A stretch of DNA of 25,056 nucleotides, from contig CAZRXS010000016.1 of NCBI GenBank assembly GCA_964604145.1, positions 1 to 25,056 of the forward strand, in the 5' to 3' direction. The position numbers and the translations under genes are program-made. This document shows positions 7,148-14,247 of this stretch, piece by piece. The stretch comes from Gudongella sp964604145 (GTDB lineage: Bacteria; Bacillota; Clostridia; Tissierellales; Tissierellaceae). How positions within the stretch are numbered: position 1 is the first letter of the stretch; the number at the start of each line of letters is the position of its first letter. The notes beneath the pieces were generated by a model. The model made no database searches, had not been told where the DNA came from, and saw only the letters and a program-made list of their open reading frames with translations.

Positions 7148-8413
7148 CTAATACCATCCTCTTAACTTCATTACAGTAGCGACTTTTTTAACTGAATGTA
7201 GGTAAGCTGATTGTCTTAAGGTAACTTTGTACTCTTCTTGAATTTTCCATAAGTCATTGAAAGCATTAACCATTGCAATTTCTTCTTTTTCTTCTACTTC
7301 TTCTTCGCTCCAACTATAACCATATAGATTTTGTACCCACTCAAAATATGATACAGTAACTCCGCCTGCATTTGTAAGTATATCTGGAGTAACTAATATT
7401 CCATTTTTAGCAAGTATTTCATCAGCTTCTGCTGTTAAAGGTCCGTTAGCTGCTTCACAAACTAATTTTGCTTTAATTTTACCAGCATTTTCTGATGTTA
7501 CTGCATTTTCCATCGCAGCAGGAATCATTATATCAACATCTAATGACCAAAATTCGTCAAGAGACATCATTTTAGCTTTTGGATAATTAGCTACTGTTTT
7601 ATGCTCTTTTTGATATGTTGCTAAATCATCATAGTGTATTCCGTCTTCATTATAAAGTGCAAATGTTCCCGTCGAAGGGGACCATTCACCAATTGCTACG
7701 ACCGTTGCTCCAAGTTTTTCAATATTTTTAACTGTAGATCGACCAACATTTCCAAACCCTTGAATAGCAACTCTTGCAGTTTTAAGGTCAATTCCTAATT
7801 TAGCTGCAGCTTCTCTAGTTACAACAGCAACTCCAAATCCAGTAGCTTCATTTCTTCCTAACGATCCGCCCCACTCAACTGGTTTTCCTGTAATAACTCC
7901 AGTATTATAAGTACCTGTTAGTTTAATATACTCATCTACCATCCAACTCATAATTTGCCCATTTGTGTTTACATCTGGAGCGGGTATATCAATTCTCTCT
8001 CCAAGGTATTTATAAAGACCTTGAATATAAGCTCTTGATAATCTCTCTAATTCACCTTGGGAGAGCTTAAAAGGATCTACAGTTATACCACCTTTTCCTC
8101 CACCGTAAGGAATTCCTGTAACACAGCACTTAAAAGTCATCCATACTGATAAAGCTTTAATTTCGTCTAAATTTACATCTGGATGAAAGCGTATTCCTCC
8201 CTTTCCTGGTCCAACAGCGTCATTGTGTAAAGCTCTGTAGCCCTTAAATACTTTTGTAGTTCCATCATCCATTTTTACGGGGATTGATAATTCTATAACT
8301 CTCTTTGGTTCTTTAAGTAACTCATAAACAGCTGGCTCTAGACCAAGTTTTTCGCAAGCATCTTTAACTTGTTTTTGAGCACTCTCTAAAGGATTAAATA
8401 TTTCTTTTGACAT
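7148..8413 (-). CDS. gdhA: Glutamate dehydrogenase (Glu/Leu/Phe/Val family)
   Basis: Oxidative deamination of glutamate to 2-oxoglutarate with NAD(P), 421 residues, typical of hexameric clostridial and Bacillus (GudB/RocG-like) enzymes. The N-terminal catalytic domain has GPGKGGIRFHP at 68-78, PYGGGKGGI at 102-110 with the catalytic Lys107, and PAPDVNTNG at 144-152 with Asp147. The Rossmann domain has the dinucleotide motif GFGNVG at 219-224. The family is shared with amino acid dehydrogenases for Leu, Phe and Val; glutamate is the likeliest substrate. The start is ATG after AGGGGG. It has its own consensus promoter, a perfect palindrome in its 5' leader and a strong terminator. It follows rex, so NADH-responsive control is plausible but not shown. 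Confidence 0.95.
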   Translation of the reverse strand: MSKEIFNPLESAQKQVKDACEKLGLEPAVYELLKEPKRVIELSIPVKMDDGTTKVFKGYRALHNDAVGPGKGGIRFHPDVNLDEIKALSVWMTFKCCVTGIPYGGGKGGITVDPFKLSQGELERLSRAYIQGLYKYLGERIDIPAPDVNTNGQIMSWMVDEYIKLTGTYNTGVITGKPVEWGGSLGRNEATGFGVAVVTREAAAKLGIDLKTARVAIQGFGNVGRSTVKNIEKLGATVVAIGEWSPSTGTFALYNEDGIHYDDLATYQKEHKTVANYPKAKMMSLDEFWSLDVDIMIPAAMENAVTSENAGKIKAKLVCEAANGPLTAEADEILAKNGILVTPDILTNAGGVTVSYFEWVQNLYGYSWSEEEVEEKEEIAMVNAFNDLWKIQEEYKVTLRQSAYLHSVKKVATVMKLRGWY

Positions 8414-8436
8414 GGCAAACTACCCCCTTTTTTTAA

Positions 8437-8453
8437 ATGCAAACCTTTTGCAT
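8437..8453. promoter_or_regulatory. Palindrome in the gdhA 5' leader (candidate operator)
   Basis: ATGCAAA-CCT-TTTGCAT is a perfect 7-bp inverted repeat with a 3-base centre. It lies between the predicted transcription start and the ribosome binding site of gdhA. Its position fits a repressor operator or a small mRNA hairpin. The binding protein is not identified. Confidence 0.5.
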
Positions 8454-8469
8454 CTTATATCTAGTTAAA

Positions 8470-8498
8470 ATTATATCATAGCAAGTATGGTATCTCAA
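8470..8498 (-). promoter_or_regulatory. Sigma-A promoter of gdhA
   Basis: On the minus strand TTGAGA (plus 8493-8498), a 17-base spacer and TATAAT (plus 8470-8475) match consensus in 11 of 12 positions. It is about 57 bases upstream of the gdhA start, so the transcript carries a leader containing the palindrome at 8437-8453. Confidence 0.8.
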
Positions 8499-8502
8499 CT
8501 AG

Positions 8503-8529
8503 ATTGCACACGATATAAATTATCGCAAT
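8503..8529. promoter_or_regulatory. Imperfect dyad upstream of the gdhA -35
   Basis: The left arm reads ATTGC-ACAC-GATA and the right arm TATCGCAAT, so the arms match if four bases bulge out. It lies between the rex stop and the gdhA -35. It may be an activator or repressor site. It does not fit the Rex consensus spacing. Confidence 0.35.
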
Positions 8530-8536
8530 TATGCTT

Positions 8537-9175
8537 TTAATCTTGATGTAGTGTTTTTAAAAAATATGATAAAATAAACAAACTTTCATTTAATCTTACA
8601 TTTTCTACAATCACATTATCAGGTACGATAAAATCAGTCGGTGCGAAATTCCATATGCCCTTTATTCCTGCCTTCACATAAATATCTGCAACTTCTTGCG
8701 CACTTTCTTTTGGAGTAGTTATAATCCCAATTTCTACATTATTTTCTTTGATAAATTCTTCGATTGTCTCCATATCTCTTATTTCTATATTCCTAATTTT
8801 AAGGCCAAAAATTCTTGGATTTCTATCAAATAAAGATAACACTTTAAAGCCTGCATCCTCAAAACCTTTGTAATTAGCAATGGCTTGACCGAGATTTCCT
8901 GCCCCTACTACGACAGCATTATATTTAAAGTCTAAACCCAATATCTTACCTAATTCTTTTTGCAAATCTTCCACATTGTATCCATATCCTTGCTGGCCAA
9001 ATCCTCCAAAATTATTAAAATCTTGTCTTATTTGAGAAGCAGTAAATCCAGTTAAGATGCTCAATTCTTGAGAAGAAATCCTAGTAGTCCCCTTATCCAA
9101 TAAATCACTTAAATACCTATGATATTTTGGCAATCTTCTAATAACGGTTAGTGAAACTTCAACATTTTTACTCAA
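8537..9175 (-). CDS. rex: Redox-sensing transcriptional repressor Rex
   Basis: Rex binds DNA when the NADH/NAD ratio is low and releases fermentation and respiration genes when NADH rises. The product is 212 residues from the TTG at 9175. An N-terminal winged helix (SLTVIRRLPKYHRYLSDLL, then the recognition region SSQELSILTGFTASQIRQDFNNFGGFG) precedes a Rossmann domain with VVGAGNLGQA and a C-terminal swapped helix (LNESLFILSYFLKTL). I prefer TTG 9175 because AGGCGGTG lies 6 bases before it; the GTG at 9184 is part of that sequence but would add only three residues. The gene is transcribed divergently from the ABC-F gene. A Rex-like operator overlaps its own -35, which suggests autoregulation. 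Confidence 0.95.
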   Translation of the reverse strand: MSKNVEVSLTVIRRLPKYHRYLSDLLDKGTTRISSQELSILTGFTASQIRQDFNNFGGFGQQGYGYNVEDLQKELGKILGLDFKYNAVVVGAGNLGQAIANYKGFEDAGFKVLSLFDRNPRIFGLKIRNIEIRDMETIEEFIKENNVEIGIITTPKESAQEVADIYVKAGIKGIWNFAPTDFIVPDNVIVENVRLNESLFILSYFLKTLHQD

Positions 9176-9206
9176 TTTATACACCGCCTATCTATTTTCT
9201 ATATTA

Positions 9207-9235
9207 ATTATAGCATTGGCAAAATTTTATGTCAA
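9207..9235 (-). promoter_or_regulatory. Consensus sigma-A promoter of rex
   Basis: TTGACA (plus 9230-9235), a 17-base spacer and TATAAT (plus 9207-9212) on the minus strand form a perfect 12/12 consensus promoter, just upstream of the rex start. Confidence 0.88.
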
Positions 9236-9246
9236 TAAATTAACAT
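9229..9246. promoter_or_regulatory. Candidate Rex operator
   Basis: ATGTCAATAAATTAACAT is an 18-bp near-palindrome covering the rex -35. Against the clostridial Rex pattern TTGTTAA-N4-TTAACAA it agrees at 11 of 14 specified positions. Its place over the -35 is suited to repression. Confidence 0.55.
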
Positions 9247-9311
9247 AGCATTAACAATCTATTTAGTGACCCTATTTATCTCTATTTTCGCTTTTAATAA
9301 TCTCCTTTTTC

Positions 9312-9320
9312 TGTTAGAAT
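9312..9320 (+). promoter_or_regulatory. Extended -10 promoter of the ABC-F gene
   Basis: TGTTAGAAT (TGn plus TAGAAT) lies 26 bases upstream of the ABC-F ATG. The -35 is weak (TTTTAA). This is a tentative call made by eye; a plus-strand promoter is needed because rex runs the other way. Confidence 0.45.
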
Positions 9321-9346
9321 AACTATATGTACTGGAGGGTTTATAA

Positions 9347-11263
9347 ATGCCTGTTTTAACAGCAAATCATATATATAAGACTTATGTAACAAAACCTATA
9401 TTAGAAGACATATCCTTTCATGTTGAAGAAGGAGATATTATTGGAATTCTTGGATTAAATGGGACCGGAAAAACCACACTATTTGAGATACTTGCCAATA
9501 ATATCTCTCTTGATAGTGGTGAAGTAATTATTTCTAAAGATGCTAGACTAGGATATTTAGAGCAACATACAAAAATAGAGAGTAATAAAACAGTTTTCAA
9601 TGAAGCACTAACCGTCTTTGATCCGCTTATAAAAATGGAGGAGGATTTAAGAGAGTTTGAAGAACTTATTGCCATTAAAAGTAAAAACCCTAATTTTAAC
9701 TTGGATAAGTCCTTAATGGAATACTCCAATTTACTTGAGAAATTCAAGTCTCTTAATGGCTATGGATATCATTCAGAAATTAAGGGTGTTTTAAAGGGAT
9801 TGGGTTTTACTGAAGAAGAGTTTGATAAACCGGTAGAAATTTTAAGTGGTGGTCAAAAATCTAGACTCTCCTTAGCTATATTATTGTTAAAAAAACCTAG
9901 TATACTTCTTTTAGACGAACCAACAAATCACCTAGATATAAGTGCCATCTCCTGGCTTGAGCGTTTTCTACGAGATTATAACGGTTCAAGTTTAATAATT
10001 TCTCATGATAGGTATTTTCTAGATGCAGTAGTAAATAGAATTTTCTATATGCAAAATATGGGCTTAACTATATACAATTTAAACTACACTCGTTTTATGT
10101 CGCAAAGAAAAAAAGATTTAGATATTTTAAAAAAGCAGTATGAAGACCAAGTAAAAGAGGTTAAAAGACAAGAAGAGATTATACAAAAGTATACACAATT
10201 TGGTGGAGAAAGATATATAAGGCAAGCTAGAAGTAGGCAAAAAATGATCGATAAAATAAAACTCCTTCCTAAACCGAGTCTTGATAAAAAGTCGTCATTT
10301 TCATTTGAGCCTGATGTCAAATCAGGTAGGGATGTGCTTTTTGCAGAAGGTCTTTCTAAAAGTTTCCATAACCTAACACTTTTTGAAGATATTTCTCTTC
10401 AAATATATCAAAGAGAAAGAGTTGGATTAATTGGTCCAAACGGAATTGGAAAAACCACTCTGTTTAAAATTCTTTTAGGACATTTAAAACCTGATGCAGG
10501 AACAGTAACACTTGGGCATAATGTATTTATAGGCTACTTTGACCAAGAAATGACAGACTTAAATCTTGATAAAACAGTCATAGATGAGATATGGGATGCC
10601 TATCCTCAACTTGATCATTTTCAAATACGATCCTATTTAAGCAAATTTATGTTTGTTGGAGATGATATATTTAAGGATATCGGTGCTTTAAGTGGGGGCG
10701 AGAAGGCAAGGGTAGCACTTCTAAAACTAATGCTTTCAAAGTCAAATTTTCTTATAATGGATGAACCTACAAACCATTTAGATATTGATTCAAAGGAAGT
10801 ATTAGAAGATGCGCTTTTAAACTATAGTGGGACTATTTTTGTAATTTCTCACGACAGGTATTTTTTAAATAAGGTAACTACAAAAATCCTTGATCTAACA
10901 GAAGAAGGACTATTTGAATATCTAGGTAATTACGATTATTATTTAGAAAAGAAAGCTTCTCTTTTAAAAGCTTTAGAAGCTGAAAACGATGATGATAATA
11001 GAAAAACTAGGACTCAAGTAAAACAGGAACAAAAAAAAGAAAAGCAAGTCTTAATTCAAAAACGCGAAGAAAAAAAGAAATTAAAAAAGATAGAAGAAGA
11101 TATTGAAAAACTTGAAAATGAAATTGAAAAAATAGATCTTATTCTCTCAAATGCTGAAATTTATGATGACCATATGAGAGTACTAGAAATAACATCAGAT
11201 AGAGAAAATTTTATAAAAAAACTAGAAACACTTTATAATCTTTGGATGAATTTAAGTGAGTAA
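9347..11263 (+). CDS. ABC-F family ATPase (translation-associated)
   Basis: Soluble protein of 638 residues with two fused ABC ATPase domains and no membrane segments. Domain 1 has Walker A GLNGTGKTT (near 36), signature LSGGQKSRLSLA and Walker B LLLDEPTNHLD. The interdomain linker contains the ABC-F motif region with YIRQARSRQKMIDKIKLL. Domain 2 has GPNGIGKTT, LSGGEKARVALLKL and LIMDEPTNHLD. A charged coiled coil (about 545-635, rich in Lys and Glu) closes the protein, as in Uup/YdiF-type members. ABC-F proteins bind the ribosomal E site and relieve stalled translation; some give antibiotic resistance, but this architecture looks like a housekeeping member. The start is ATG after GGAGGG. It is the only plus-strand gene here and converges on tsaD. 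Confidence 0.93.
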   Translation: MPVLTANHIYKTYVTKPILEDISFHVEEGDIIGILGLNGTGKTTLFEILANNISLDSGEVIISKDARLGYLEQHTKIESNKTVFNEALTVFDPLIKMEEDLREFEELIAIKSKNPNFNLDKSLMEYSNLLEKFKSLNGYGYHSEIKGVLKGLGFTEEEFDKPVEILSGGQKSRLSLAILLLKKPSILLLDEPTNHLDISAISWLERFLRDYNGSSLIISHDRYFLDAVVNRIFYMQNMGLTIYNLNYTRFMSQRKKDLDILKKQYEDQVKEVKRQEEIIQKYTQFGGERYIRQARSRQKMIDKIKLLPKPSLDKKSSFSFEPDVKSGRDVLFAEGLSKSFHNLTLFEDISLQIYQRERVGLIGPNGIGKTTLFKILLGHLKPDAGTVTLGHNVFIGYFDQEMTDLNLDKTVIDEIWDAYPQLDHFQIRSYLSKFMFVGDDIFKDIGALSGGEKARVALLKLMLSKSNFLIMDEPTNHLDIDSKEVLEDALLNYSGTIFVISHDRYFLNKVTTKILDLTEEGLFEYLGNYDYYLEKKASLLKALEAENDDDNRKTRTQVKQEQKKEKQVLIQKREEKKKLKKIEEDIEKLENEIEKIDLILSNAEIYDDHMRVLEITSDRENFIKKLETLYNLWMNLSE

Positions 11264-11271
11264 TCATTACA

Positions 11272-11386
11272 ATATCCACACTGTCCACAAGCTTATCCAC
11301 AGAATTAGCTGTATTTAAACAAGTTTTCCCATTCTTTCCCACATTATCCACAGGCGAAAAAAGAATCATCCCCAATTCTATCCACA
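11272..11386 (+). other. Cluster of DnaA-box-like 9-mers
   Basis: Six copies related to the DnaA box TTATCCACA lie on one strand: ATATCCACA at 11272, CTGTCCACA at 11281, TTATCCACA (perfect) at 11293, TTTCCCACA at 11335, TTATCCACA (perfect) at 11344 and CTATCCACA at 11378. Two are exact and the others have one or two changes. They fill the gap between the convergent ABC-F and tsaD genes. No dnaA or dnaN gene is near, so this is probably a DnaA-binding cluster outside the origin. Confidence 0.65.
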
Positions 11387-11408
11387 CTAATTGGGGATGA
11401 TTCTTTTT
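11358..11408. terminator. Bidirectional terminator between ABC-F and tsaD
   Basis: A perfect 20-bp inverted repeat has arms at 11358-11377 and 11389-11408 and an 11-base loop. A-rich and T-rich ends make it functional on both strands for the convergent genes. It touches the tsaD stop codon. The loop contains the DnaA-box-like CTATCCACA. Confidence 0.93.
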
Positions 11409-12409
11409 CACAAGCTCAAGTTTGGCATTACTTTCATATCTAAAGATGATGTTTTCCCATCAACAAAGTTATAATATCCAGCTGAACCAATCATCGCTGC
11501 ATTATCTGTACAAAGTTCAATTGGCGGATAAAAGATTTTAATATTATCTAATTTTCCTCTTTTTTTAAACATCTCTCTAAGGCCTTGATTTGCAGCTACT
11601 CCACCTGCTAGAACTAATTTATCTCGCCCAGCTTCTTTTACTAACCTAAAAGCTTTTTCTAGCATAACATCAATTACAGCTTGTTGAAAACTCGCAGCAA
11701 CATCCTCAATTACAGGCTCAATATTTTTCTGCGTTAAACTATTTAAGTAATTTAAAACTGCAGTCTTAAGCCCGCTAAAACTAAAATCATAGCTATTATT
11801 TTCTAAAAATACCCTTGGAAAATCTATTGCATGGGGATTTCCTTCTAAAGCTAACTTATCTATAAATGGCCCACCTGGATAAGGTAATCCTAGAGCTCTT
11901 GCAACTTTATCAAAAGCTTCGCCTGCTGCATCGTCTCTAGTCCTACCATAAAGTTTAAACTCAGTGTAATCCAATACATCGATTAAATAACTATGCCCCC
12001 CTGATACTATAAGGCAAGTAAAGGGAGGTTTTAAATCTGGATGTGCTATATAATTTGCAGAAATATGTCCTTCTATATGGTTTACCCCAATTATTGGAAT
12101 ATCCAAAGCATAGGCAAGTGCTTTTGCGCTAGATAATCCAACTAAAAGCGCACCTACAAGTCCAGGGCCCTGAGTAACGCTTATAAAATCAATATCTTTA
12201 AAATTGACATCAGCAGTCCTTAATGATTCTTCTATTATTGCATTTATATTTTCAACATGCTTCCTAGATGCTATTTCTGGGACTACCCCTCCATATTCTC
12301 TGTGTATTTCTATCTGAGAGGATATTATATTTGATAAAATCTCCCTGCCATTTTTAATAACAGCAACGGATGTCTCATCACATGAAGTTTCTATGGCTAA
12401 TGTTATCAT
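11408..12409 (-). CDS. tsaD: tRNA t6A threonylcarbamoyltransferase TsaD
   Basis: TsaD transfers the threonylcarbamoyl group to A37 of ANN-decoding tRNAs, working with TsaB and TsaE. Length 333 residues is normal. The ASKHA ATPase fold is evident from AIETSCDETSVAV at 5-17. The metal-binding motif is NHIEGH at 110-115 (His111 and His115). Later come IVSGGHSYL, the DDAAGEAFDKVARALGLPYPGGP segment and AGGVAANQGLR. The start is ATG after GAGGTA. It is the last gene of the tsaE-tsaB-rimI-tsaD operon, 10 bases after rimI, and its stop abuts the bidirectional terminator. Confidence 0.97.
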   Translation of the reverse strand: MITLAIETSCDETSVAVIKNGREILSNIISSQIEIHREYGGVVPEIASRKHVENINAIIEESLRTADVNFKDIDFISVTQGPGLVGALLVGLSSAKALAYALDIPIIGVNHIEGHISANYIAHPDLKPPFTCLIVSGGHSYLIDVLDYTEFKLYGRTRDDAAGEAFDKVARALGLPYPGGPFIDKLALEGNPHAIDFPRVFLENNSYDFSFSGLKTAVLNYLNSLTQKNIEPVIEDVAASFQQAVIDVMLEKAFRLVKEAGRDKLVLAGGVAANQGLREMFKKRGKLDNIKIFYPPIELCTDNAAMIGSAGYYNFVDGKTSSLDMKVMPNLSL

Positions 12410-12419
12410 TTTTTTACCT

Positions 12420-12866
12420 CTATTCGTTATTTCTCCACATTATTATTGCATCTTCATTATTATCTGTATAGTATCTAGGTCTGACCCCCCTTGCTTTAAA
12501 TCCATACTTTTTGTATAATTTTTGAGCTACGGCATTGGATGACCTAACTTCAAGTGTTATTCGTGGGATATAATTGGTATCACAATAATCAATTATACCC
12601 ATAAGGATAGCATCACCAATCTTTTTGCCTCTATATTTATTTTTAACAGCAATATTTGTAATATGAGCCTCATCTAATATTTTCCAAAATCCTCCATAAC
12701 CCGCAATCTTAGAATCAACCTCTGCAACTAAATAAACTGCTAATTCATTTTTGCTAATTTCTTTTTCAAATGCATTTTTTGACCAAGGTGTTGGAAAGAT
12801 ATCCTTTTCAATATCCAAAACCTGATCTATATCTTCTATTGTCATCTCTCTTAAAACTATTTTCAC
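12420..12866 (-). CDS. rimI: Ribosomal protein N-acetyltransferase RimI
   Basis: GNAT-fold acetyltransferase of 148 residues, RimI type, which acetylates the N-terminus of ribosomal protein S18 in E. coli. The start of the fold is LREMTIEDIDQVLDIEKDIFPTPWS. Acetyl-CoA binding is shown by NIAVKNKYRGKKIGDAIL (R-x-x-G-x-G/A type) at about 72-89. LEVRSSNAVAQKLYKKYGF near 100-118 is the characteristic RimI motif. The start is GTG, and GTGA overlaps the tsaB stop by four bases. Placement between tsaB and tsaD is common in Firmicutes. The substrate in this organism is inferred. Confidence 0.93.
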   Translation of the reverse strand: MKIVLREMTIEDIDQVLDIEKDIFPTPWSKNAFEKEISKNELAVYLVAEVDSKIAGYGGFWKILDEAHITNIAVKNKYRGKKIGDAILMGIIDYCDTNYIPRITLEVRSSNAVAQKLYKKYGFKARGVRPRYYTDNNEDAIIMWRNNE

Positions 12867-13567
12867 AATAAGCCACCCTTATTTCTTTTCAGTCTTTGAG
12901 CCTGAGAATCCCTTAGATATTTTGGGCTTAAAGTATAAATATTATCAACATCTCCAATAATAAGCCTCTTTCTCCCCAATATACAAGCACTGCTAGCCCT
13001 GCTTAAATTTAAATGTCCTGGCAAAAACTTAGCTTTATCACCCAATTCTTCTATGAAAATATCTTTATATCTAGTTGCCCCATCTCCAATTAAATATACA
13101 GGCTTTTGTTTTTGTTGTAGTATTTTAATTAACTCAGCAACTTTAATTGCAATAGGTTCTAAAATTGCTTTTATACCTTCTCCAGTTAAATTATAAATCC
13201 CAGTAAATACCCTGTCTCTTCTAGCATCCATCATAGGGACTACTATCTCATGGCCTACTGCATTCAAGGCTAGTACTTGAAGCGATGAAACACCTATAAT
13301 GGGTTTATTGCTTACATGAGAGAAAGCCTTTGCAGTCGCTAACCCTATCCTAAGGCCAGTAAATGACCCTGGCCCAGTTGAAATTGCAAACCCATCCATG
13401 TCTTCAACCCTTAGGTTTAAATTGTCTAAAAGTGATTTTATCATAGGCACAAGGGCTTCTGAATGGCTCATATCAAGTGATAATGAAAACTCGCCAATTA
13501 AATTATCATCATCAATTACTGCGCAAGTAGTCATTAAAGTTGAAGTATCTAATCCCAAAATCTTCAT
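12863..13567 (-). CDS. tsaB: t6A biosynthesis protein TsaB
   Basis: Inactive ASKHA paralogue of TsaD that bridges TsaD and TsaE in the t6A complex. The product is 234 residues. The N-terminal motif ILGLDTSTLMTTCAV matches TsaB, followed by MSHSEALVPMIKSLL and the family signature FAISTGPGSFTGLRIGLATAKA at about 61-82. It starts immediately after the tsaE stop (TAA then ATG, no gap) and overlaps rimI by 4 bases, so translation is coupled throughout the operon. Confidence 0.96.
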   Translation of the reverse strand: MKILGLDTSTLMTTCAVIDDDNLIGEFSLSLDMSHSEALVPMIKSLLDNLNLRVEDMDGFAISTGPGSFTGLRIGLATAKAFSHVSNKPIIGVSSLQVLALNAVGHEIVVPMMDARRDRVFTGIYNLTGEGIKAILEPIAIKVAELIKILQQKQKPVYLIGDGATRYKDIFIEELGDKAKFLPGHLNLSRASSACILGRKRLIIGDVDNIYTLSPKYLRDSQAQRLKRNKGGLL

Positions 13568-14020
13568 TTAAGCTAACTCCTCTATTAATTTCTTATATCT
13601 ATCACCAAAAGCCCTGAGTTTTATATATCTTTCATCATCAGTTTTTCCTTTACTAATCCAAACTTCCAGCCTGTATTCTGGAAGGTCTTCAGAAAATTTT
13701 TCTGCCCATTCAATTAAGCAAACACCATTTCCATAAAAATAATCTTCAACCCCTAACTCCTCCAATTCTTCATAGCTATTTAATCTATACACATCAAGGT
13801 GATAGAGAGGAAGCCTTCCCTCGTATTCATTAATTAAAGTAAAGGTTGGACTTGTTATGTATTCTTTAACTCCTAAGCCTTCTCCGATTGACTTACTTAA
13901 GGTAGTTTTTCCAGCTCCTAGTTCTCCATTTAAAAAAATTATATCTCCTGCTATTAAAAGCTTACTAAGTTTTTCTCCAAATTTATTTGTATCTTGAACA
14001 TTATTTAAGCTAACCTTCAT
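13568..14020 (-). CDS. tsaE: t6A biosynthesis ATPase TsaE
   Basis: P-loop ATPase of 150 residues that resets the TsaBD complex during t6A synthesis. The Walker A motif is GELGAGKTT at 32-40. Switch-like ITSPTFTLINEY and YHLDVYRL follow, then CLIEWAEKF, all typical of TsaE (YjeE/YdiB). The start is ATG with GGAAAGG upstream. It is the first gene of the tsaE-tsaB-rimI-tsaD operon and has its own promoter at 14066-14094. Confidence 0.96.
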   Translation of the reverse strand: MKVSLNNVQDTNKFGEKLSKLLIAGDIIFLNGELGAGKTTLSKSIGEGLGVKEYITSPTFTLINEYEGRLPLYHLDVYRLNSYEELEELGVEDYFYGNGVCLIEWAEKFSEDLPEYRLEVWISKGKTDDERYIKLRAFGDRYKKLIEELA

Positions 14021-14065
14021 ATAAGTACCTTTCCTAACTTATTATTTATTCCATATCGACACATA

Positions 14066-14094
14066 ATTATAACAAAAAAAAGAAAGAGAAGCAA
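14066..14094 (-). promoter_or_regulatory. Promoter of the tsaE operon
   Basis: On the minus strand TTGCTT (plus 14089-14094), a 17-base T-rich spacer and a perfect TATAAT (plus 14066-14071), about 46 bases upstream of tsaE. The -35 matches consensus in three of six positions. Confidence 0.6.
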
Positions 14095-14127
14095 ACAATG
14101 CACAAATCAAAATTCGCAATCCCAGCT

Positions 14128-14156
14128 TGTAGGGTTAGACAACTCTGTCTAACCTT
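14128..14156 (-). repeat. Intergenic hairpin repeat, GTTAGAC variant
   Basis: On the minus strand AAGGTTAGAC, loop AGAGTT, GTCTAACCCT, then ACAA. It has the same conserved loop and trailing CCTAC as the hairpins at 845-870 and 6068-6133, but a different, still complementary stem. It lies between the ribU terminator and the tsaE promoter. Confidence 0.7.
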
Positions 14157-14212
14157 TTTGTGGCAAGAATAAGTTTAGTTCCTCCGACAAACTCCAAATG
14201 ATAAAAAGATTA

Positions 14213-14240
14213 AATAAAAGGCGGATAATAAATATCCGCC
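14213..14240 (-). terminator. Intrinsic terminator after ribU
   Basis: GGCGGATA (14220-14227) and TATCCGCC (14233-14240) form an 8-bp stem with a 5-base loop, followed on the minus strand by TTTTATTT. It starts 8 bases downstream of the ribU stop codon. Confidence 0.88.
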
Positions 14241-14247
14241 CCTTAGC

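Noticed and set aside
8503..8529. Rex operator for gdhA
   Set aside because: The arms need a 4-base bulge, and neither sequence nor spacing matches the Rex pattern seen at 9229-9246.
11272..11386. oriC
   Set aside because: There is no dnaA, dnaN or clear AT-rich unwinding element beside the boxes, and the gap is filled by a terminator for convergent genes.
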